From: Desulfobulbaceae bacterium
GTDB lineage: Bacteria > Desulfobacterota > Desulfobulbia > Desulfobulbales > Desulfocapsaceae
Assembly (NCBI GenBank): GCA_003249645.1
Contig: QKIH01000065.1
Coordinates: 1 to 47,146 of the forward strand
Reading direction: 5' to 3'
DNA length: 47,146 nucleotides
Positions within the stretch are counted from its first letter, which is position 1, and each line of letters opens with the position of its first letter. Below, piece by piece: positions 8,855 to 17,826 of the stretch. The position numbers and the translations under genes are program-made. The notes below the pieces were generated by a model. It searched no databases, was not told the origin of the DNA, and worked only from the letters and a program-made list of their open reading frames with translations.

Positions 8855-8918
8855 AGGAAGGCCTTATTGGATAGTTGTGCGTTTCAGTAGAAACTCCCTT
8901 TGATTTTAGGAGAAAAAG

Positions 8919-9923
8919 ATGAGACATGTTCTTTATCGGGGCGTTATCCCCTGGTTAGTATGTATTACTTTTGCAGCGGCAACTTCATCATTTGCTCAAA
9001 ATCTGCTTCCATCCTGGAACGACGGAGAGGCAAAAAAAGCGATTACCTCTTTTGTAACAACGGTTACAGATGCATCGAGTCCTGATTATGTTCCACCGTC
9101 AGAACGTATAGCCGTTTTTGATAACGACGGCACTCTCTGGACTGAGCGACCAGTCTATTTCCAGTTATTGTTTGCCATCGACAGGGTAAAAGAGCTTGCA
9201 GACAAGCACCCTGAATGGCAGACGCAACAGCCCTTTAAGGCAGTGCTGGAAAATGATATGGAGACTCTGGCCGGATCTGGAGAGAAAGGGCTGATGGAAC
9301 TTCTCATGGCCAGCCATGCCTATATGACCACAGAAGAATTCACCCAGATAGTCAAAAAATGGCTGTCTTCCGCCACTCACCCTACCCTTCACAGGCCGTA
9401 TACAGAGCTCGTTTTTCAGCCGATGCTTGAGCTGCTCAATTATCTGAGGGCAAACGGATTCAAAACCTTTATTGTCTCAGGTGGAGGCATCGAATTCATG
9501 CGCCCATGGACAGAAAAGGTATACGGAATTCCGCCTGAACAGGTGGTCGGCAGCTCAATAGTCACCAAATTTGAGTTACAAGACGGCAAGCCGGTTCTGG
9601 TTCGTGAACCGAAAATTAATTTTATTGATGATAAAGACGGGAAACCTATCTGCATAAATCAATATATCGGCAGAAGACCGATTTTTGCCTTCGGCAATTC
9701 CGACGGCGACCTGCAGATGCTGCAATGGACAACCTTAAATCAAACCTCTAAACGATTCGCAGGTATTGTCCACCATACCGATGGTGATCGGGAATTTGCC
9801 TATGATAAGGATTCCCATATCGGCCGCTTGGACAAGGCTCTCGCAGAAGGTGCGGCTCACGGCTGGACTGTTGTCGACATGAAAAAGGACTGGAAAGTGA
9901 TTTATCCGTTTGAACTCCAGTAA
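8919..9923 (+). CDS. Exported HAD-superfamily phosphatase
   Basis: 334-residue hydrolase of the haloacid dehalogenase superfamily with an N-terminal signal peptide (hydrophobic residues about 9-24, probable cleavage after SSFAQ), so it should act in the periplasm. Motif I is FDNDGTLW, with the nucleophilic and acid/base aspartates; motif II is FIVSGGG; motif IV is FGNSDGDLQML. A large helical cap lies between motifs I and II. The family dephosphorylates small phosphoesters, with substrate unknown here. Start supported by AGGAG six bases upstream. It follows the anSME-like gene on the same strand with a 159-base gap that holds the micro-ORF. Confidence 0.87.
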   Translation: MRHVLYRGVIPWLVCITFAAATSSFAQNLLPSWNDGEAKKAITSFVTTVTDASSPDYVPPSERIAVFDNDGTLWTERPVYFQLLFAIDRVKELADKHPEWQTQQPFKAVLENDMETLAGSGEKGLMELLMASHAYMTTEEFTQIVKKWLSSATHPTLHRPYTELVFQPMLELLNYLRANGFKTFIVSGGGIEFMRPWTEKVYGIPPEQVVGSSIVTKFELQDGKPVLVREPKINFIDDKDGKPICINQYIGRRPIFAFGNSDGDLQMLQWTTLNQTSKRFAGIVHHTDGDREFAYDKDSHIGRLDKALAEGAAHGWTVVDMKKDWKVIYPFELQ

Positions 9924-9933
9924 ACCTCGCTCC

Positions 9934-9965
9934 CTGAAAGACCGGGATATTATCCTGTCTTTCAG
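9934..9965. terminator. Hairpin between convergent HAD phosphatase and yjdM genes
   Basis: Perfect 9-bp outer stem CTGAAAGAC / GTCTTTCAG enclosing GGGATATTATCC, which adds inner pairs. It lies 10 bases after the phosphatase stop and 18 bases before the end of the convergent PhnA/YjdM gene. The flanking T tract is short on both strands, so termination strength is uncertain. Confidence 0.6.
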
Positions 9966-9983
9966 TATTCTCCAGCCATCTAG

Positions 9984-10331
9984 TTATGCTTTCTTAACAA
10001 CCGAGCATTTCAGATACATAGCTCCGATTCCGGGAACCTTGCAGGAAATATCATGACCGTTCACCGGCTCGTCCAGTAATCGTATTCCCTTAACTTTAGT
10101 CCCAGACTTTATCGTATCTTTACCAGCTTTCAGATCCTTTATTACAGTCACGGTATCGCCATTTTGCAGAACCACTCCATTGGCATCGATAAACTGCGAT
10201 GATTCAGTTGATGAATCTGCAGCAGCCTCTGGACTCCATTCATGACCGCATTCCGGACAAATCATCAAATGTCCATCGGGATAGGCATATGGTGAACTGC
10301 ACTTAGGGCAAGTATTTTCTTCAGTAGACAT
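9984..10331 (-). CDS. yjdM: PhnA/YjdM family zinc-ribbon protein
   Basis: 115-residue cytosolic protein with an N-terminal zinc ribbon (CPKCSSPYAY...MICPECGHEW) and a C-terminal beta-barrel-like PhnA domain beginning at VVLQNGDTVTVIKDLKAG and containing KSGTKVKGIRLLDE. Historically called alkylphosphonate utilisation protein PhnA; E. coli YjdM is the close relative, and its biochemical role is not settled. The spacer residues AADSSTESSQFIDANG separate the two domains. AGGA lies upstream of the ATG. It stands alone, with no phosphonate genes in the window. Confidence 0.93.
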   Translation of the reverse strand: MSTEENTCPKCSSPYAYPDGHLMICPECGHEWSPEAAADSSTESSQFIDANGVVLQNGDTVTVIKDLKAGKDTIKSGTKVKGIRLLDEPVNGHDISCKVPGIGAMYLKCSVVKKA

Positions 10332-10614
10332 AACAGTTCCTGATTAATTTATTATCGATCGAGAAACAGCATAAATGCAGTTTCGCCTTCTAAGATTCAA
10401 CTACCTATACCAGCTTTGCTCTTCTTTGCAACATTTAGCCGAACAGTTACTCCCAGCTCAAAAACAATTTTATATGCTGCACTCTCATGCATAAAAAAAA
10501 TCATGAAATACATTGTTTTCCTTTGAAATAATCCAGAAAATGTTAGAAAGATATTATGGACAAGACAGCAGCACACGCCATATTCCTTAAAACAAAACCA
10601 GTTAGCTTCTTATT

Positions 10615-12387
10615 ATGCGACTAAAACTATCAGCATTCTTACTTGTAGTTCTATACGCCGGATTTGTATGGGCTGCTGGCGGAGGCCACGGTTCGGAGCA
10701 GGCGGCCCAGCATTTTCCCCCTGCATTTGAAACATATGGTGATGAAAACCTGCAGAGTATCTGGGCAATTCTTGTTCACCGAATCAAACATACACCTTTC
10801 AATCTGTTTGCAACGCTTATCTTTCTCGCTGCAATTATTCACACCTTCTTAAGCAGTAAATTTCTCTACTTTGCTCATAAATGGAAGGCTGAGCATCAAA
10901 AGAAAATAGAAGCCGGAGAAGAATCAGAACGCTCGACACACCTGATGTCAGAAATATTTCACTTTCTTGGTGAGGTTGAAGTCGTCTTCGGATTATGGGC
11001 TGTTGTGCTCCTGGTTGCGGTTACGCTCTTCTATGATTGGCCGACCTTCGTAAACTATGTCGGTCATGTCAATTACACCGAACCAATGTTCGTTGTGGTC
11101 ATTATGACACTTGCTTCTTCAAGGCCTATTCTGCAGCTCTCTGAAAAGGTGATGAACCGCATAGCAATGATTTTCGGCGGTACCCTGTCATCATGGTGGC
11201 TCACTATTCTTACCCTGGGCCCGATTCTTGGCTCTTTTATCACAGAACCTGCAGCCATGACCATCTCTGCCATGCTGCTTGCAGAAAAATTCTATGAACT
11301 GAAACCATCGCGTAAATTCAAATACGCCACTATTGCCCTGCTTTTTGTCAATATCTCTGTCGGAGGGACACTGACCCATTTTGCCGCCCCTCCTGTTTTA
11401 ATGGTTGCGGCCCCCTGGGGCTGGGGCCTTCCTTTCATGTTTACAACATTCGGCTGGAAGGCCGTTATCGGCATAGCTGTTTCAAACGCCATCATCTATT
11501 TCATTTTCCGCCAGGATCTGAAGGCCCTTGAAAGAAAGTTCAAACTCTCGATTCTCAAAACCCAGATTCGGGAAAAATATATCCAATCCGGCCAGATAAG
11601 ACAGGATCTTCAAAAAGCACAGGAACGGATCAGCAGTGAACTGGCCGAAGAATTAAACAGAATCAAAGACTCCGCCAAAGAAGCCAGCATGAGTGTCTGT
11701 CTGCTCGACGACACAGACTGCTCACTTCTCGAAGAAACCTTCGATCAGGAATTTGAAGACCTTAAAATTCAACAGATGAGTGTAACCGTTCCCGGTCTGC
11801 TGCCAAGGGATAAGCGGCCTAAATTAACCGACCCGCACTGGGATCAGCGAACTGGAGACGTGCCGGGATGGATCATGGCTGTGCACGTGATCTTCATGAT
11901 TTGGACCATTATGAATGCACATCATCCGGCAATTTTTGTTTCTGGTATTTTGTTTTTTATCGGCTTTTCACATGTCACCTGGCCGTTTCAGAATACGATC
12001 AACCTCAAGCCGCCGATGCTGGTCGGTTTTTTCCTGGGTGGTCTGGTAATTCACGGCGGACTTCAAGGCTGGTGGATTGCGCCTGTTCTAGGCAGTCTCA
12101 GCGAACTGCCGCTGATGATCAGTGCAACTGTCCTGACCGCCTTTAACGACAATGCGGCCATTACCTATCTCAGTACGCTGGTGCCGAACTTCACCGACAG
12201 CTTAAAATACGCTGTTGTCGCGGGTGCCGTAACCGGCGGCGGGCTCACAGTGATTGCCAATGCTCCGAACCCTGCCGGCCAGGCTTTGTTAAAATCGTAT
12301 TTCAGCAACGGTATTGCACCGCTGCTGCTTCTGTTTTATGCGCTTTTACCGACCGTGGTTATGGGGCTTTGCTTTATCTTTCTCTAA
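10615..12387 (+). CDS. Putative Na+/H+ antiporter (Na_H_antiport_3-like)
   Basis: 590-residue inner-membrane protein with about a dozen hydrophobic segments. Residues 1-20 resemble a signal sequence, and the first large hydrophobic stretch follows near 62. Stretches such as LGPILGSFITEPAAMTISAMLLA and NISVGGTLTHFAAPP, and the second-half NDNAAITYLSTLVP and GGGLTVIANAPNPAG, match the ion-transporter superfamily pattern of NhaD-like and putative Na+/H+ antiporters. A polar, coiled-coil-like insert of roughly 100 residues (about 300-400, with LKALERKFKLS and QIRQDLQKAQERISSELAEE) sits between the halves and is probably cytoplasmic. Expected to exchange Na+ for H+; the ion is not provable here. 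No ribosome binding site is obvious. Confidence 0.82.
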   Translation: MRLKLSAFLLVVLYAGFVWAAGGGHGSEQAAQHFPPAFETYGDENLQSIWAILVHRIKHTPFNLFATLIFLAAIIHTFLSSKFLYFAHKWKAEHQKKIEAGEESERSTHLMSEIFHFLGEVEVVFGLWAVVLLVAVTLFYDWPTFVNYVGHVNYTEPMFVVVIMTLASSRPILQLSEKVMNRIAMIFGGTLSSWWLTILTLGPILGSFITEPAAMTISAMLLAEKFYELKPSRKFKYATIALLFVNISVGGTLTHFAAPPVLMVAAPWGWGLPFMFTTFGWKAVIGIAVSNAIIYFIFRQDLKALERKFKLSILKTQIREKYIQSGQIRQDLQKAQERISSELAEELNRIKDSAKEASMSVCLLDDTDCSLLEETFDQEFEDLKIQQMSVTVPGLLPRDKRPKLTDPHWDQRTGDVPGWIMAVHVIFMIWTIMNAHHPAIFVSGILFFIGFSHVTWPFQNTINLKPPMLVGFFLGGLVIHGGLQGWWIAPVLGSLSELPLMISATVLTAFNDNAAITYLSTLVPNFTDSLKYAVVAGAVTGGGLTVIANAPNPAGQALLKSYFSNGIAPLLLLFYALLPTVVMGLCFIFL

Positions 12388-12667
12388 GAACGAAAAGGTT
12401 AGGCAGAATTAATTATATCAACAGATGGAACATGGTAAAATCGGCTCATGCTGCAAAAGCATGTTAATTTAGCTTAACTTTGTGAAAAGAATATTGTATT
12501 TTAGACGGTCGTACAATTATATCGTAACGATTTAAGAACATTGTACATATTCTTTTTTACTGGCAGCTGATTCATTCTACACTTTATTTCATCTGAAAGG
12601 CTGGCGACATCCGGACGATGGTTGAAAGAACTGTTGGCTATATCAACAGTTACTCTAACACATTTAT

Positions 12668-13141
12668 ATGCTGATAACTTTTGACCTAGATGATACCCTG
12701 ATCTGCTGGCAGAAAGAAATCCCCGTTGAACAGGTAACAAGGCCCTGGTACTTGTGGTGGTTTAAGCCTGAGCCCCTTCGCAAAGGAACTGTCGAGTTAT
12801 TCAACAGGCTGCGCGATGCTGGCTGGGAAATTGGCATCTACACAACCTCGCACCGTCGGCCCTGTTATATCAGACGTCTTTTCGGCTTACACGGCCTACA
12901 ACTTGATACCGTTACCAACCAGACCGGTCACGAAAAACTGATTCATCAACTCAAATGCAAGAGAAAGCCATCAAAATTTCCTTCCATGGTAGGAAGCGAC
13001 CTTCATATAGATAACTCAGAGGGGGTCCTGATGGAAGGAGAACGCTTTCATTTTCATGTCCTGGTCGTCGAGCCTCTTGACCATGACTGGACTGAAAAAA
13101 TCTGGATTGAAGCACAGCATATCGCCGAGATCAAGGGTTGA
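12668..13141 (+). CDS. Small HAD-fold phosphatase-like protein
   Basis: 157-residue cytosolic protein. It begins at once with the HAD motif I FDLDDTLICW (both aspartates present), followed by motif II IYTTSHRR. A later acidic stretch, VGSDLHIDNSEGV, could be motif IV. There is no cap domain of useful size. The tryptophan-rich segment RPWYLWWFKPEP is unusual and could bind a ligand. Possibly a phosphatase or a polynucleotide-phosphatase-like protein; substrate unknown. It ends 19 bases before the convergent Fic-like gene. No convincing ribosome binding site precedes the ATG. Confidence 0.7.
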   Translation: MLITFDLDDTLICWQKEIPVEQVTRPWYLWWFKPEPLRKGTVELFNRLRDAGWEIGIYTTSHRRPCYIRRLFGLHGLQLDTVTNQTGHEKLIHQLKCKRKPSKFPSMVGSDLHIDNSEGVLMEGERFHFHVLVVEPLDHDWTEKIWIEAQHIAEIKG

Positions 13142-13159
13142 AAGCCTATCCTGATTACC

Positions 13160-13822
13160 TCAGATCCTGATGATCAGATCGGGATTTGACTGGGCTTCCA
13201 GAAACGTAGCAAAATGCTTCTTAATCTTCGGTAATTTATAGATTTTTCCAAACATATCCTTATTGGTCTGTTTGGCAAGAGTTGCAGGGTCAAAATAGGC
13301 CTTGGCATTATCAACAGTCAGGACAAAAGGCGGTTTGCCATAGTAAGCCAGAATATGGCTTATCAGTAGAACTCCGGTTCGATTATTTCCTTCGATAAAT
13401 AACTGCGGCGTGCTCACCATCATCACGTAAACACCGGCTGCCTGCTTCCAGGGTGAGTCGTCTTTATGTTTCTTCGCCCATTTTCGAATATCACTGATAC
13501 CGAATTCTTCCTGGTTGTAGAATCGATCGGCCGTTGCCTGAATATGTTTGCTGTATTCTTTCCTCGCATAGATGTCAGGCCCGCACAGAACAATATGATT
13601 CATTTCGAGCAGAGAATGAAGCTCGCTTTTTGCCAAGGGCGTTACTCCGTTTTCAAGCAGGTCGTTCAAATATCTGTAACCGGCCAGCATATTATTGAGA
13701 ATGGTATCCCCAAGAGGTTCACGGCGCATCTCTAGAGTATCATTGATGGCATCGAAGTTTTTCTGGACATTACGCAGTGTCCACTCGATCTCTTCAATAT
13801 TAAGGCGATACCGCTCTTTCAT
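13160..13822 (-). CDS. Fic-fold protein with degenerate catalytic motif
   Basis: 220-residue protein related to Fic/Doc AMP-transferases. The Fic core reads QLFIEGNNRTG (residues 140-150) where active enzymes have HPFxxGNGR. The catalytic histidine is Gln140, the following Pro is Leu, and the second Gly is Asn147, while the phosphate-binding GN and Arg148 remain. The downstream segment YYGKPPFVLTVDNAKAYFDP fits a recurring bacterial Fic subfamily. Without the histidine, classical AMPylation is unlikely; another transfer, de-AMPylation or plain nucleotide binding is possible. No antitoxin helix (S/T)xxxE(G/N) was recognised and no toxin-antitoxin partner is adjacent. It lies downstream of pstB on the same strand. 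Confidence 0.75.
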   Translation of the reverse strand: MKERYRLNIEEIEWTLRNVQKNFDAINDTLEMRREPLGDTILNNMLAGYRYLNDLLENGVTPLAKSELHSLLEMNHIVLCGPDIYARKEYSKHIQATADRFYNQEEFGISDIRKWAKKHKDDSPWKQAAGVYVMMVSTPQLFIEGNNRTGVLLISHILAYYGKPPFVLTVDNAKAYFDPATLAKQTNKDMFGKIYKLPKIKKHFATFLEAQSNPDLIIRI

Positions 13823-13849
13823 CTGTTCACAATTGAAGCAAAAGGAATA

Positions 13850-13878
13850 AAACCCTCTCTCAACTCGAAAAAGGGTTT
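13850..13878 (-). terminator. Possible weak terminator downstream of pstB
   Basis: Six-base inverted repeat AAACCC / GGGTTT around a 17-base loop, followed on the - strand by TATTCC. It lies between pstB and the Fic-like gene. The stem is short and the T tract weak, so this is tentative. Confidence 0.3.
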
Positions 13879-13940
13879 ATAACAAAGGGAATTGGTTCGA
13901 CGTATAGTCGCATATAATAAGACAAATTTCCACTGTGATA

Positions 13941-14768
13941 TCAGGAAAATTCGCCTTGCAGATACTCTTTGGTCAATTGCTGCTGCGGATTTTCAAAAAG
14001 CTCTTTGGTAGTATTCATTTCAACCAGATAACCCGAGCGGCTGCCTTTTGATATATCAATCCCGAAAAAAGCCGTCTGATCTGCAACGCGCATTGCCTGC
14101 TGCATGTTATGGGTGACAATCGCCACAGTAAACCGTTCTTTCAGTTTCACCATCAGCTCTTCGATCTGTCTGGTGGCAATAGGGTCAAGAGCGGAGCAGG
14201 GCTCATCCATGAGCAGTACCCGGGGTTCGGTCGCTATTGCCCGGGCAATGCACAACCGCTGCTGCTGGCCGCCTGAAAGCGACAGGCCGTTCATTTTCAG
14301 TTTGTCTTTTACCTCATCCCATAAAGCAGCGCCTAGAAGCGCCTGCTGCACCTTTTCATCCATATCGCCTTTAAACCTGTTCAGTCTGAGACCAAAGGCC
14401 ACATTTTCATAGATAGACATGGCAAAGGGGTTAGGCTGCTGGAATACCATACCGATATTACGGCGAACAGAAACCGGATCTATATTTTTTCCGTAGATAT
14501 CAACACCATGAAACTGTACTTCACCGACAAAACGAAAGCCGCGAATAAGGTCGTTCATACGGTTGATGCTTTTTAAAACAGTACTTTTTCCGCAGCCGGA
14601 AGGCCCGATAAACCCTGTGATCTGGCGTCTTTTAATCGGCACATGAGCATTTCTCACAGCAAGAAACTTTCCATAATAGATCTCTTCTGCCCTGCAGTCC
14701 AACGCCACGTCGGACGGCAAATCACTCGTATACGGTGCGTTTAACTCATATTTTTTATTAGCATTCAT
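13941..14768 (-). CDS. pstB: Phosphate ABC transporter ATP-binding protein PstB
   Basis: 275-residue ATPase of the high-affinity phosphate importer, on the cytoplasmic face of the PstCA channel. Walker A is GPSGCGKST, the Q-loop is in MVFQQPNPF, the signature is [10 protein letters not shown], Walker B is [12 protein letters not shown], and the switch histidine is in [10 protein letters not shown]. The [20 protein letters not shown] stretch is characteristic of PstB within the ABC ATPases. Last gene of pstSCAB, 29 bases after pstA. phoU, which often follows pstB, is not here; the next gene is the Fic-like protein. Confidence 0.97.
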   Translation of the reverse strand: MNANKKYELNAPYTSDLPSDVALDCRAEEIYYGKFLAVRNAHVPIKRRQITGFIGPSGCGKSTVLKSINRMNDLIRGFRFVGEVQFHGVDIYGKNIDPVSVRRNIGMVFQQPNPFAMSIYENVAFGLRLNRFKGDMDEKVQQALLGAALWDEVKDKLKMNGLSLSGGQQQRLCIARAIATEPRVLLMDEPCSALDPIATRQIEELMVKLKERFTVAIVTHNMQQAMRVADQTAFFGIDISKGSRSGYLVEMNTTKELFENPQQQLTKEYLQGEFS

Positions 14769-14797
14769 GAATGTATATGGTCCTTACAGGGTCAAAG

Positions 14798-15676
14798 TTA
14801 AATTCTGGTTCGTCCGCCAATGATGCGGCTTGTGATATTCAGCACGAAAACCATAATAACGAGGATGAGCGACGCCGCCCATGACAACTCAATGAGATTC
14901 TCATACGGACTGGAAGACCAGTTGTAGATAAGCACAGCCAGAGATGCGGTCGGTTCGTTGATATGCAGCCAGGTAGACGAAAAAAGAGCCGTGAATAAGA
15001 GCGGAGCCGTCTCACCTGCTGCACGGGCAACCGCAAGCACAACACCTGTTATGATTGCAGGAAGAGCCACTGGCAGCATGATCTTGAGCATCGACTGTGC
15101 CGGTGTGCATCCCATGCCGTAAGCTGCCTCTTTCATCGATTTCGGAACCATTTTAATTGCTTCTTCTGCAGTCAGCATGACAGTTGGAATCATCAAGAGA
15201 GCCAGGGCAACACCACCAGCCCATGCCGAGTAATGTCCCAGAGTCAGAACGACCACAGCATAGGCAAAAACACCTGCAATAATTGACGGCAGCCCGGTCA
15301 TGGTCTTGGCACAGAATCTGGCAACTTCAGAAATTTTGTCATGGGGGCCGAGTTCTGCGAGATAAATTGCCGCCAGGATACCAAAAGGGATACTGATAAT
15401 GCTGGCAATGGCCACCATACAGAAAGTCCCGACAATGGCATGGCCGAAACCACCTACACCAGGGCCGTCAAAGGCTCCGGGAGGCAGGGTGTAAAAAAGC
15501 TGCAGACTGAGACGTTTACCGCCGCGGTAAAGCAGCATCAGAAGAACAGAAAAAAGCGGGATACAGGCAAGGATTGCGCAGCATACGGTAATCGTGCTGA
15601 GCACAATCGACTTGAGGGCCCGCGGCTCCAAAGGCTGTTTTTCAAGGCTGGGGAGCTTTACACTGCTGTTGTTCAT
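14798..15676 (-). CDS. pstA: Phosphate ABC transporter permease PstA
   Basis: 292-residue inner-membrane permease with six predicted helices. FDGPGVGGFGHAIVGTFCMV and the cytoplasmic coupling loop EEAIKMVPKSMKEAAYGMGC are typical of PstA, with the ABC-permease EAA motif visible (EAAYGMGCTPAQSML). Its ATG overlaps the pstC stop as ATGA and is preceded by GGGAGG, indicating translational coupling. It pairs with PstC to form the phosphate channel energised by PstB. Confidence 0.96.
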   Translation of the reverse strand: MNNSSVKLPSLEKQPLEPRALKSIVLSTITVCCAILACIPLFSVLLMLLYRGGKRLSLQLFYTLPPGAFDGPGVGGFGHAIVGTFCMVAIASIISIPFGILAAIYLAELGPHDKISEVARFCAKTMTGLPSIIAGVFAYAVVVLTLGHYSAWAGGVALALLMIPTVMLTAEEAIKMVPKSMKEAAYGMGCTPAQSMLKIMLPVALPAIITGVVLAVARAAGETAPLLFTALFSSTWLHINEPTASLAVLIYNWSSSPYENLIELSWAASLILVIMVFVLNITSRIIGGRTRI

Positions 15677-16644
15677 CGTGTCCCTCCCGGTGTTGCTTTA
15701 TTGATAATAAATGTCCCTGCAATATTAACAAACAGTGTAATGAGCAGCAGAACACAGGCCGCGTACATCAGGGCACCTGTCTCGATGCCCGGACCAGCTT
15801 CAGGGAAGGTATTAGCAAGCATTGCCGCAATCGTATCCGCCGGAGAAAAGATGGAAAGCGAGACTGTCGACATACTACCGACCAGCATGGCAAGAGCCAT
15901 GGTTTCCCCCAGTGCACGGCCAAAGCCAAGCACCAAGGCACCGAAAATACCCCCGGAAGCAGTGGGAAGAAGCACACGCAAAATTGCTTCCCATCTGGTT
16001 GTTCCCATACCGAATGCCGCTTCTTTGGTTTTGTGAGGAATAGCACGAAAGGCATCCTGGGAAATTGCAGCAACCGTTGGAAGAATCATGATAGCAAGAA
16101 CCAGAATCGCCGGCAACATTCCCAAGCCGCTTAATCTGGTTGAAAAAAAAGGAATCCACCCGAGATGCTCGTGCAGGAAATTAGCGCCCGGTCGGATCAG
16201 CGGAACAAGAACATAGATGCCCCACAGCCCATACACAACGCTTGGAATGGCAGCAAGAAGCTCTATGATATTTTTAAGAATCAATTCGATTTTGTGCGGC
16301 AGAAAATCCTGAGTGATAAATATTGCGATGGAGATGCCGAAGAATCCACCGAGGATAAGTGCAAGAAATGAACTGTATACTGTTCCCCATATCTGCGGAA
16401 GAATACCGTATACATCTTCGCTTGAATCCCACACTGATGTGGTCAGAAAACTGAAACCTAACTCTTTGAAAGCAACAAAGGCTTCTTTACCTATTACATA
16501 AACGATGAATGCTAACAAAATGACTGTTGCCCAGGTAAACAGGCGGGTGGAAATGCTGAAAATTTTATTAAAATAAATGTCACCCGTTGAAGGTGGTTTA
16601 GACAGGGTCTGACCGCGCCCGTTGTCCAAAACTTTTTTTGTCAT
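15673..16644 (-). CDS. pstC: Phosphate ABC transporter permease PstC
   Basis: 323-residue inner-membrane permease. The start is placed at the ATG (MTKKVLDN) that has TGGAG six bases upstream; two upstream in-frame ATGs lack such a site, and one of them lies in the hairpin after pstS. Six helices, the coupling loop DAFRAIPHKTKEAAFGMGTT with the EAA motif, and GALVLGFGRALGETMALAMLV identify PstC. It overlaps pstA by four bases. It forms the phosphate translocation path with PstA. Confidence 0.96.
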   Translation of the reverse strand: MTKKVLDNGRGQTLSKPPSTGDIYFNKIFSISTRLFTWATVILLAFIVYVIGKEAFVAFKELGFSFLTTSVWDSSEDVYGILPQIWGTVYSSFLALILGGFFGISIAIFITQDFLPHKIELILKNIIELLAAIPSVVYGLWGIYVLVPLIRPGANFLHEHLGWIPFFSTRLSGLGMLPAILVLAIMILPTVAAISQDAFRAIPHKTKEAAFGMGTTRWEAILRVLLPTASGGIFGALVLGFGRALGETMALAMLVGSMSTVSLSIFSPADTIAAMLANTFPEAGPGIETGALMYAACVLLLITLFVNIAGTFIINKATPGGTR

Positions 16645-16660
16645 GTTATTCTCCATAGAC

Positions 16661-16693
16661 AAAGGCATTCTCCATTTTCCGGAAAATGCCTTT
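16661..16693 (-). promoter_or_regulatory. Intercistronic hairpin between pstS and pstC
   Basis: Perfect 9-bp stem AAAGGCATT / AATGCCTTT with a 15-base loop, 26 bases after the pstS stop and just before the pstC ribosome binding site. On the - strand it is followed by GTC rather than a long T run, so it probably stabilises the pstS end or causes partial termination. Such hairpins let the binding protein be made in excess over the membrane subunits. Confidence 0.6.
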
Positions 16694-16719
16694 TAACATA
16701 CAGCTGTAGTGATGCAAGG

Positions 16720-17739
16720 TTACTTGATGTTCATGGAAGCAGCACGAACCTTCTCTACAACACTTTCCGGCAGCGGAATATATCCGGCCTTATCAGCAAT
16801 TTTCTGTCCTTCGGTAATACCATACTCAACCATTTTACGAAGAGCTTCAGCCGTCTGAGCATCTTTGTTCTGCTTGTAGAACAGCATCCAGGTATAGGTA
16901 ACTATCGGATAAGAAGTCTCACCTTCAGGATCAGTGATGAAAACGATCATGTTCTCAGGAAGAACTGCATTGGCAAGCGCTGCAGCACCACCCTCAGGAC
17001 CAGGGGCAACAAACTTTCCATCCTTGTTCTGAAGAGCTGCCATCGGCAGGTGGTTCAACTGGGCAAAACCATACTCGGTGTACCCGATTGAGCCAGGGGT
17101 TTGACGAACGGTTGAAGAAACACCGTCATTCTTTTTCGCTTTAACCATGTTTGCAGGTGTCCACTGAACAGTTTTGTCCTGGCCTACCTTCTCTTTGAAC
17201 TCAGGAGAAATAGCACTCAGGTGACCGGTAAAGTTATAGGTGGTACCTGATCCATCGGAACGAACAACAACGGTAATCGGCATATCAGGAAGTGCTACTC
17301 CCGGGTTTGCGGCAACAATTTTTTCATCATTCCATTTGGTGATTGTACCAAGAAAGATATCGGTATAAACGTCACGGGGAAGCTTGAGGCTTTCGATACC
17401 TTCAAGATTGTAGATAATAACAATCTCACCGGCGGTCATCGGAAGAAGCTGAACACCTTCCGGAACCTGTGCAATCTCAGTGTCTTTCATAGCCGCATCA
17501 CTTGCACCGAAATCAACGGTGTGAGCGATGAAGTTTTTAATACCGGTTCCTGAACCAACAGACTGATAGTTAACAACTATCTCTCCGCCTTTAGCAAGAT
17601 CCTTGAACCATTCCTGGTAGATTGGTCCTGGAAAGCTTGCACCGGATCCAGTCAGCGTGGTAGCAGCAAATGCCGTGCCAGCCACAAATGTACATACAGA
17701 TGCAACTGCCATTGATTTCAAAAGAGCCTTAATTTTCAT
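16720..17739 (-). CDS. pstS: Phosphate-binding periplasmic protein PstS
   Basis: 339-residue periplasmic phosphate-binding protein. A signal peptide (residues 1-25, cleavage after GTAFA) is followed by the mature start TTLTGSGASFPGPIYQEWF. Phosphate-ligand segments are visible: SGASFP, GSGTGIKNF, FGASDAAM and RSDGSGTTYNFTGHL. GGAGG lies seven bases before the ATG. First gene of pstSCAB; a hairpin separates it from pstC. The upstream region carries a three-unit 11-bp-phased repeat that may bind a PhoB-like regulator. Confidence 0.97.
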   Translation of the reverse strand: MKIKALLKSMAVASVCTFVAGTAFAATTLTGSGASFPGPIYQEWFKDLAKGGEIVVNYQSVGSGTGIKNFIAHTVDFGASDAAMKDTEIAQVPEGVQLLPMTAGEIVIIYNLEGIESLKLPRDVYTDIFLGTITKWNDEKIVAANPGVALPDMPITVVVRSDGSGTTYNFTGHLSAISPEFKEKVGQDKTVQWTPANMVKAKKNDGVSSTVRQTPGSIGYTEYGFAQLNHLPMAALQNKDGKFVAPGPEGGAAALANAVLPENMIVFITDPEGETSYPIVTYTWMLFYKQNKDAQTAEALRKMVEYGITEGQKIADKAGYIPLPESVVEKVRAASMNIK

Positions 17740-17783
17740 TTTATTCCTCCATAAATTGGGTTTGTTATCAACTCTTCGCGGGG

Positions 17784-17826
17784 ATAATAAACCTCATTTA
17801 TTAGGATATTATTAGCTTCTCATTAG
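17784..17826 (-). promoter_or_regulatory. Candidate Pho box and -10 element of pstSCAB
   Basis: On the - strand the pentamer CTAAT occurs three times exactly 11 bases apart (17826-17822, 17815-17811, 17804-17800). PhoB-type regulators bind tandem repeats with this 11-bp phasing in place of a -35 box. A TATTAT at 17789-17784 lies just downstream in a suitable place for a -10 element, about 45 bases before the pstS ATG. The pentamer differs from the E. coli TGTCA core, so the call rests on phasing and location. Confidence 0.5.

Noticed and set aside
8852-8890. UGA stop of the micro-ORF as a selenocysteine codon (extended peptide of 23 residues)
   Set aside because: No convincing bacterial SECIS hairpin follows the UGA, and the extended peptide has no redox motif.
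12447-12463. CATGCT/AGCATG hairpin after the antiporter gene as a terminator
   Set aside because: Six-base stem with no T run; could be chance.
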